A stretch of 64,000 bases of DNA. Source: JAJXWB01 sp046349085. GTDB taxonomy: Bacteria > Pseudomonadota > Alphaproteobacteria > Rhizobiales > Beijerinckiaceae. The stretch lies in NCBI GenBank assembly GCA_046349085.1, contig JAXMDA010000002.1:441649-505648 (forward strand), given 5' to 3'. The notes beneath the pieces are model-generated. The model saw only the letters and a program-made list of their open reading frames with translations. It made no database searches and had not been told where the DNA came from. Shown here piece by piece: positions 59,483-64,000 of the stretch (position 1 is its first letter; each line of letters opens with the position of its first letter). The translations under genes and the position numbers were made by a program.

Positions 59483-60016
59483 GAACTTGCACGCTTTACG
59501 CAGAAACGAACTCGATCGCTTGCTGTTCGCCACGGCTCGATCCTGTCCCCTGGACGCGCGCACGCAAACTGCAAACGCGCGCACGTTCTACCTATTTGTT
59601 TAAGCGACCATTAAACCAGCGGCGCCTTCCGGTCGAGACCTCGGGCGCGGCCGTTCAGGCGCTTTCAACGAGGAGGCTGCTCGATTGGGACAGAATTGCG
59701 GCGGGGGCGCCAAAACGCCATGCACACGCTAATGTCACACATTATATTTCATATATAAACCTATGATATTTAATGAATAATATAAACTGTATCCGAAATG
59801 CCGCACGGCCGGTTTTTCCGACTGGTTCCCCGGGGCTCCTGAATATTTCAGCCCGACAAAAGCGTTCGCAAGGCCGCCGACGTCCGCGCGCCTGTGCGGT
59901 GTCTGAAAGTGCCAAGTTTCCGGCTCAGGCCGACAGGCGCATCCGACGGCGATCATGCATTGTTGCGCCGACCGGGCGCGCGCCATGTCGCCCCCGCTTC
60001 AGGAGGTATCGAGAGA
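59483..60016. other. gene-free divergent region with AT-rich island
   Basis: 534 bp between the divergent rlpA and the exported-protein gene. An AT-rich island at about 59730-59790 (near GGTTTATATATGAAATATAATG on the minus strand, 20-base limit respected by the coordinates) stands out against the GC-rich background. This is the likely control region for both genes, but no promoter was assigned. Confidence 0.4.
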
Positions 60017-60745
60017 ATGCGTCGCGCAACCTTGCTCATCGTCACGACCGTCGCAGCCGTGTGGCTGGCCGGCCCGGCCTCCGCCCAGAGCTCCAAACCC
60101 CTGGAAAAGTCCATTGGAACCCCGTCCGCGCCCAGCCACCCCGTCCCGTCTCTGGCCGTTCTGAACGCAAGCGGCGCGAAACTCGACGGCGCCAGGCTGG
60201 TGCTGACGGGCGTTTCGCCCAACACGATCGTCTTTGCCGACCGCCCGGTTCGCGCGGCTGGGCACGAGATGACCAGCCAGTTCATCATGCAATGGGATCA
60301 GGGCAAGGACAGCTTCGAAAAGGACCCGCCCAACGCGACCATTTCCGTTCTCGGCACGAAACCTGGCGAAATCGCCGACGCGGTCGTGGTGCTGAAATCG
60401 CCGAAGCTCGACGGAACGACGCTCACGTTCGACGTCTCCGTGCTTGAAGGCTCCCTGTCCGGCGCCAGCGGCCCGGCGGCCCTGTTCATCGACTGGTTCG
60501 CCGCCCGCGGCGCATATGGCGGCGGCGTCGCTCATTTCGGCGGCGTTGGCGGGATGACCGTGGCGCGCGGCGGCGGGTACTGGCGTCCGCCGGTCTATCA
60601 CGGCGGCTGGTATGCCCGTCCCGCCGTCCCGGTCGGCGTTGGCCTCGGCGCCGGCCTTGCCGCGGGCGCGGCGCTGGGGGCTGCTGCGGCCGCGGCGCCG
60701 TCCTATCCCTACTGCGGATACTATCCCTATCCGCCCTGTTATTGA
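60017..60745 (+). CDS. exported protein with Gly/Ala-rich C-terminus
   Basis: A 242-residue protein: signal peptide MRRATLLIVTTVAAVWLAGPASA, then a ~150-residue folded part with LVLTGVSPNTIVFADRP, HEMTSQFIMQWDQGKDSFEKDPPNA and GEIADAVVVLKSPKLDGTTLTFDVSVLEG. The C-terminal ~80 residues are rich in Gly, Ala and aromatic residues and end YPYCGYYPYPPCY. It is unnamed; the N-terminal part looks like a small beta-sandwich (possible ligand-binding). A strong AGGAGG lies 10 bases before the ATG. The frame open upstream to 59894 is shadow. Confidence 0.7.
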   Translation: MRRATLLIVTTVAAVWLAGPASAQSSKPLEKSIGTPSAPSHPVPSLAVLNASGAKLDGARLVLTGVSPNTIVFADRPVRAAGHEMTSQFIMQWDQGKDSFEKDPPNATISVLGTKPGEIADAVVVLKSPKLDGTTLTFDVSVLEGSLSGASGPAALFIDWFAARGAYGGGVAHFGGVGGMTVARGGGYWRPPVYHGGWYARPAVPVGVGLGAGLAAGAALGAAAAAAPSYPYCGYYPYPPCY

Positions 60746-60973
60746 ATTGCTTCAGATCCCCGCCGACGCCAATGGTCGCCGGGGGTCGTCAGTTCGGCGC
60801 ATTCGCGAAGCCGCGCGTTTCCGGAATCGGGCGCGCCCCGCTTGCGGCGTCGCGGCCGGGAGCAGGATTGACATTTCCACGCCCAGCAAGCACTTCCGGC
60901 TCGCCTTGATAGAGGCGATCAAGGCCGGTTCGAGATCCCGCGCGTCGACGGATGGCCTCGAAGTCCAGCGTTC

Positions 60974-61063
60974 GGAAGGGTGGCCGAGTGGTTTAAGGCA
61001 GCGGTCTTGAAAACCGCCGTGGGCGCAAGTCCACCGTGGGTTCGAATCCCACCCCTTCCGCCA
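60974..61063 (+). tRNA. tRNA-Ser (anticodon TGA)
   Basis: A 90-nt class II tRNA. Acceptor GGAAGGG/CCCTTCC, D-arm GGCCGAGTGGTTTAAGGC, anticodon stem with loop giving TGA, a long variable arm as expected for serine, T-arm GTGGG-TTCGAAT-CCCAC, discriminator G and encoded CCA (61061-61063). Confidence 0.95.
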
Positions 61064-61172
61064 TATGCCGCACCCCGTTATTCGAACCCACGGTTGAGGC
61101 GCTCGCGTGGCGGGCTCCCCGCCGCGCGAGCGAAAAGACTGGGGTTCGAATCCCGCCCCTTTTGCCAGCCGG
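61064..61172. other. degenerate tRNA 3'-end duplicate with inverted T-arm and hairpin
   Basis: Just past tRNA-Ser, 61033-61047 (its T-arm) is repeated perfectly, inverted, at 61080-61094 (15 bp). A strong hairpin follows: CGCTCGCG-T-GGCGGG (61100-61114), loop CTC, CCCGCC-G-CGCGAGCG (61118-61132). Then a second tRNA-like 3' end, GGGGTTCGAATCCCG...GCCA (61141-61167), resembles the tRNA-Ser 3' end but its T-stem pairs only partly. It is probably a remnant of tRNA duplication or of element integration at the tRNA. Confidence 0.55.
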
Positions 61173-61715
61173 CTACTGATCCAGCGACGACGAATTCAGC
61201 TTGCGCTGCGCCCAGATCATGCCGAAGGCGATCGCGCAGCAGGCCATCGTCGCGAGCAACTGGAAGACGCCATTGGAGTCGGCGAGCGCGAAACTGTCGT
61301 GGGGCGGGATCACCCAGTAAAGAATGCCCAGCACGCTCCCGATCATCGCGCCGAGGCCGCCGCTGGCGCCCAGATAGATGGCGAACACCACGAGCGCGAT
61401 AAGGCCGGCGACCAGCGCACCGGACGCGACCCCGAGATGCGCGGCCTGGCTCATGAGCGCGGTCGCGCCGCCAGCCCCCGCGCCGCCCACGAAACAGGCG
61501 AGCCGGTGCGACAGCGGAGGGTCTTCCGCGCGAAGCCGCAGCATCCGGCGGAAAATCATCTCGCCAGCCCCGATGCCGACCGCTGCGCTCAGAACGAGAA
61601 CCCAGAGCGGGGCGCCCAGGATCATCTGCGTGTGCCCGATCGCCAGCCCCGCCACCAGCCCAATGAGATTGGACCAGATACGTAGGACAACGGCCGGATC
61701 GTCGCTTTCGTGCAT
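61173..61715 (-). CDS. hypothetical membrane protein
   Basis: A 180-residue protein with about five hydrophobic segments (WSNLIGLVAGLAIGHTQMILG, LWVLVLSAAVGIGAGEMIF, ATALMSQAAHLGVASGALVAGLIALVVFAIY, GLGAMIGSVLGILYWVI, GVFQLLATMACCAIAFGMIW). No family or motif is recognised. There is no strong ribosome site. Immediately next to the tRNA-associated repeat region, so it might be carried by a mobile element, but no integrase is seen. Confidence 0.6.
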   Translation of the reverse strand: MHESDDPAVVLRIWSNLIGLVAGLAIGHTQMILGAPLWVLVLSAAVGIGAGEMIFRRMLRLRAEDPPLSHRLACFVGGAGAGGATALMSQAAHLGVASGALVAGLIALVVFAIYLGASGGLGAMIGSVLGILYWVIPPHDSFALADSNGVFQLLATMACCAIAFGMIWAQRKLNSSSLDQ

Positions 61716-61889
61716 TTGGTGGCGTAGCCTGATTCAGGAAGCGCAGTCGCAGCCGCGGTGCGCGCGCCACGGCCGCCGAACCCGATGTTGCGCGACGCTC
61801 AAGCTGACCGAGGTCGCCGGATTCCGCAAGGGCTGAACGCGCGCGCCGTTAAGAAACATGCCGAAGCTTGTCCGTCGCTCGCGCTATGC

Positions 61890-61988
61890 GGTTGATCTGG
61901 TGCGAGAGCGCACAGCGCCTCTCTCCGGACCGACGTATAAGGAAATCATACCTCCTCCCTCTCGCCCGGCCTTCGAGCCGGGCTTTTC
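61890..61988 (+). ncRNA. candidate small RNA with anti-SD CCTCCTCCC motif
   Basis: An orphan plus-strand terminator (61964-61987) has no gene to serve. Just upstream, CCTCCTCCC (61951-61959) is the anti-Shine-Dalgarno motif found in loops of alphaproteobacterial 'cuckoo' / alpha-r14-type sRNAs that block translation starts. A GTAT...ATAC pair (61935-61951) may present it. TATAAG (61936-61941) could be a -10, or the RNA may start earlier (GAGAG/CTCTC pairing near 61904-61925). Boundaries are uncertain. Confidence 0.4.
61964..61987 (+). terminator. orphan Rho-independent terminator
   Basis: GCCCGGC (61964-61970) pairs with GCCGGGC (61977-61983) around CTTCGA, followed by four T then CTTT. It faces plus, but both flanking genes are on the minus strand, so it probably ends the candidate sRNA above. 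Confidence 0.7.
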
Positions 61989-62004
61989 TTTGGCCGGTTC
62001 AGCT

Positions 62005-62379
62005 TCAGCTCCTGATCTCGACGAGAAAGGCGATGGCCGAGCAGCCGTTCTGTTCGCCCTTCCGCGCGCATATCCGGAACATGTAGGCGTCCTTGCCCAT
62101 ATAGCCCGCCTTGGGCGTGTAGACGAAGCGCGTTGCGCCCTGCTTCACGACGCGGCCGTGCTCCGGGCGCAGGCTCACATCGACGCTGGTGAAGCGATAG
62201 CCCGGCCCTTCGCCGAAATTATGCGTGCAGGGCGTGCCGGCGATCGCCACCATGTCCACGGTCACGCCGCCGTTCTTCTCGGGAAAGAAATCGAACCGCG
62301 GATAATTGCATTCGGCCCTTGCCGCGCCCGCGGCGGCAAACAGGGAAAGCGTCAGCGCGGCGCGCAAAATTGCGAACAT
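62005..62379 (-). CDS. small exported protein, possible Ig-like fold
   Basis: A 124-residue exported protein: signal peptide MFAILRAALTLSLFAAAGAARA, then about 100 mature residues with four cysteines (ECNYP, TPCTHN, RICARK, GCSAIA), probably two disulfides. GYRFTSVDVSLRPEHGRVV, YTPKAGYMGKDAYMFRIC and FLVEIRS have the rhythm of a cadherin/Ig-like domain. GGAGG lies 5 bases before the ATG at 62379, making this the best start. Confidence 0.7.
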   Translation of the reverse strand: MFAILRAALTLSLFAAAGAARAECNYPRFDFFPEKNGGVTVDMVAIAGTPCTHNFGEGPGYRFTSVDVSLRPEHGRVVKQGATRFVYTPKAGYMGKDAYMFRICARKGEQNGCSAIAFLVEIRS

Positions 62380-62566
62380 TTGAGCCTCCACAGGCCGCGA
62401 TCCTGCGGCCTCGAGGCGTCAGAATGGCCAAGGCTGCGCTATCGCGCAGTGCCCGCGCGCACGCGCTGCGCCTTGCGACACTCGGCCTGTTGATTGTTCA
62501 TGTCTAAACGGTCTATCGTCCGCCATGGACACGCCATGCGGCGCGAGACGTCCTCGGGAGAAGAAT

Positions 62567-62863
62567 ATGGCCATCGACGGCAAATGGAATTTGACGGTCA
62601 ACACGCCCATGGGCGCGCAAACCTCGACGCTCGAAGTGACCTCCTCCGGCTCGAGCCTGACGGGCACGCAGGCCGGCGCGCAGGGCGGGCAGGCGATCAA
62701 CAACGGCGCCGTCAACGGCGACGAGGCGACCTGGTCGATCGACATCACCTCGCCCATGCCGATGACGCTGACCTTCAAGGGCAAGGTGTCCGGCGATTCG
62801 CTTTCCGGCTCGGTGACGCTCGGACCGTTCGGCGATTCGACCTTCCAGGGCGAGCGGGCGTAA
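62567..62863 (+). CDS. small conserved hypothetical protein
   Basis: A 98-residue soluble protein without signal peptide, all beta by pattern (DGKWNLTVNTPMGAQTSTLEVTSSGSSLTGTQ, then WSIDITSPMPMTLTFKGKVSG and TLGPFGDSTFQG). The repeating G/T/S-rich strands resemble a small lipocalin-like or jelly-roll barrel. GGGAG precedes the ATG closely. Function unknown. Confidence 0.7.
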   Translation: MAIDGKWNLTVNTPMGAQTSTLEVTSSGSSLTGTQAGAQGGQAINNGAVNGDEATWSIDITSPMPMTLTFKGKVSGDSLSGSVTLGPFGDSTFQGERA

Positions 62864-62929
62864 GCGCCTCACGCCGCGAGCCTTCGGGCTCGCCTCGACC
62901 TGCGGCTGCGGGCCAAGGCCCGCGGCGCC

Positions 62930-63553
62930 TCACGCCGGCCGCGCGCTGCCCCATTCGTTCCAGCCGGCGAAGCGCGGCGTTTTCGGCAGGTACATCGTAT
63001 CGACATCCGCAATCGCGAAGCCGTTTGCCGCGATCGTTCGCGCGATCGGGCGCGACAGGCGGCAATTCCCCGCAATGACTTTCCACACCGGATCGAGCCG
63101 CCGCTGCCAGCGCGCAACCTCGCCGTCGGGCGACAATCCGTGCTCGCAGAACAGGAATGACCCTTCCGGCTTCAGCACGCGCCGGGTTTCGGCCAGCACG
63201 CGCTCGACTGCGGCGACGGAGCAAAGCGTGTAGGTGGCGACCACCGTATCGAAGCAGCGATCCTCGAAGGGGAGATTCTCGCCCGCCGCCTCCTGGATCG
63301 ACACCGCCAGCCCCTTCGGTCGCGGCGCCTGCTCGGCCATCGCCCGCAATTCGGCCGAGGGATCGACGCCCGTGACGCTTTCGACGCGGGCAGGATCGTA
63401 GAACGGCAGATTGAGCCCGCCGCCGACGCCGATCTCGAGCACCCGGCCCGTCGCGCGCGGCACGACCTTCTTGCGCTGGCGCGTGATCGGCCGGCCGCCG
63501 CAGGCGCAGCGGATGACACGGGGCAGGACGTAGCGTTCGTAGAGCGAGGCCAT
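62930..63553 (-). CDS. class I SAM-dependent methyltransferase
   Basis: A 207-residue methyltransferase. VLEIGVGGGLNLPFYDPA is motif I (SAM binding), then VTGVDPSAELRAMA, EDRCFDTVVATYTLCSV (motif with the acidic/aromatic cluster) and LKPEGSFLFCEHGLSPDGE. UbiE/Coq5-like subgroup; substrate unknown. It starts 12 bp past the stop of the acyltransferase gene on the same strand, so the two are probably co-transcribed. Confidence 0.85.
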   Translation of the reverse strand: MASLYERYVLPRVIRCACGGRPITRQRKKVVPRATGRVLEIGVGGGLNLPFYDPARVESVTGVDPSAELRAMAEQAPRPKGLAVSIQEAAGENLPFEDRCFDTVVATYTLCSVAAVERVLAETRRVLKPEGSFLFCEHGLSPDGEVARWQRRLDPVWKVIAGNCRLSRPIARTIAANGFAIADVDTMYLPKTPRFAGWNEWGSARPA

Positions 63554-63564
63554 CGGCGACGAGA

Positions 63565-64000
63565 TTATCCCTTGGCCGGCGCTCCCGTCACCTGCGGATG
63601 CGCGCGGCTCTCGAGGAGACCTCGCGTATAGCGGCGCACGCGCCCTGTCTTTGCCTCCGTCACGCGGGAAAAGGCCCAGGAGATGGCAATGGCGACGAGG
63701 AAGGTCGCCAGAAACGCCAGCCAGTGCGCCACGGTCGTCGGCGCGGTCCGGAAACCGTAGCCGAGGAAATGCTGCGCGGCGGCGCACAGAAAGACGACGA
63801 CCGGCATGTGCACGGCGTAGAGCGAATAGGAGAAGTCCGAGAGCGCGCGATGCGCGGGCCATTCGCACCAGCGCCAGATGGGTCTGGCGTCGAAGCGCAG
63901 CGTCAGCAGCAGATTGGCGAAGAGAACCGCGATGACGGCGTCGGCGATGCCGCCGATCCACCAGACTTCGATCAGCGCGTAGCGCACGAACAGCCGCAGG
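63565..64000 (-). CDS. acyltransferase family 3 membrane protein, C-terminal part
   Basis: The C-terminal ~145 residues of an acyltransferase-3 (AT3) protein; the gene runs off the window. About four hydrophobic segments (WWIGGIADAVIAVLFANLLLTL, FSYSLYAVHMPVVVFLCAAAQHFLG, HWLAFLATFLVAIAISWAF) with the conserved ALSDFSYSLYAVHMPVV stretch are present. AT3 proteins O-acetylate surface polysaccharides or similar. The N-terminal catalytic histidine lies outside the window. Confidence 0.82.
   Translation of the reverse strand, partial: LRLFVRYALIEVWWIGGIADAVIAVLFANLLLTLRFDARPIWRWCEWPAHRALSDFSYSLYAVHMPVVVFLCAAAQHFLGYGFRTAPTTVAHWLAFLATFLVAIAISWAFSRVTEAKTGRVRRYTRGLLESRAHPQVTGAPAKG

Overview
This is a 64 kb stretch of high-GC, densely packed chromosome from an alphaproteobacterium, most probably of the order Hyphomicrobiales (Rhizobiales). 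The pointers are an Irr-type Fur regulator, a fused ispDF, the order dusB-ntrB-ntrC ... ntrY-ntrX ... hfq-hflX-mazG, tandem Omp25/31-type outer membrane proteins, class I PHA synthase plus phasin, and TATAAG-type -10 boxes. A finer placement (for example Beijerinckiaceae or Methylocystaceae) is only a guess. No rRNA, CRISPR array, intact prophage or insertion sequence was seen.

Layout. 0-9.7 kb: tail of a nitronate monooxygenase, irr, rnd, an MFS carrier, a CoA-binding protein and an exported protein bordered by a 28-bp inverted repeat, then enoyl-CoA hydratase, a metallo-beta-lactamase/rhodanese fusion, a 1-Cys peroxiredoxin, an M50-like membrane protease, a lipoprotein and a thioesterase. 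9.7-10.4 kb: a fluoride riboswitch directly upstream of crcB. 10.4-20.5 kb: rplM-rpsI with a clear promoter and terminator, an orphan Flp pilin, argC, an FAH-family enzyme, a LysR regulator, small exported proteins, phaC and an aminotransferase. 20.5-24 kb: a two-gene FecR-domain / TPR-beta-barrel operon, then small carriers and a GST. 25-30 kb: recJ, tRNA-Glu, nhaA, rimO. 29.9-33.1 kb: three tandem outer membrane barrel paralogues, each with its own terminator.

33-50 kb is the core regulatory block: a COQ10/RatA-like protein, cinA-ispDF, then dusB-ntrB-ntrC (overlapping genes, possibly a leaderless transcript), a GT61 glycosyltransferase on the other strand, ntrY-ntrX, a phasin, a split chromate transporter, hfq-hflX, mazG and a double cold-shock protein. 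ntrBC and ntrYX make two nitrogen-responsive two-component systems. hfq and hflX follow as in other bacteria, but hflX has no ordinary start codon for its full N-terminal domain.

51-59.5 kb is a long minus-strand cluster: rlpA, dacC, tmk, holB, an aberrant L,D-transpeptidase, metG, tatD and a PhnP-like hydrolase, several joined by 4-base overlaps. It couples cell-wall, DNA-replication and translation functions. 60-64 kb holds an exported protein, tRNA-Ser(TGA) followed by a degenerate duplicate of its 3' end, a candidate small RNA with an anti-Shine-Dalgarno CCTCCTCCC motif, small secreted proteins, a methyltransferase and a truncated acyltransferase.

The most interesting points are the fluoride riboswitch, the missing hflX start (possible non-AUG initiation or -1 frameshift from hfq), the FecR/TPR-barrel pair, the histone-like tail on PhaC, the candidate anti-SD sRNA and the rearranged sequence behind tRNA-Ser.
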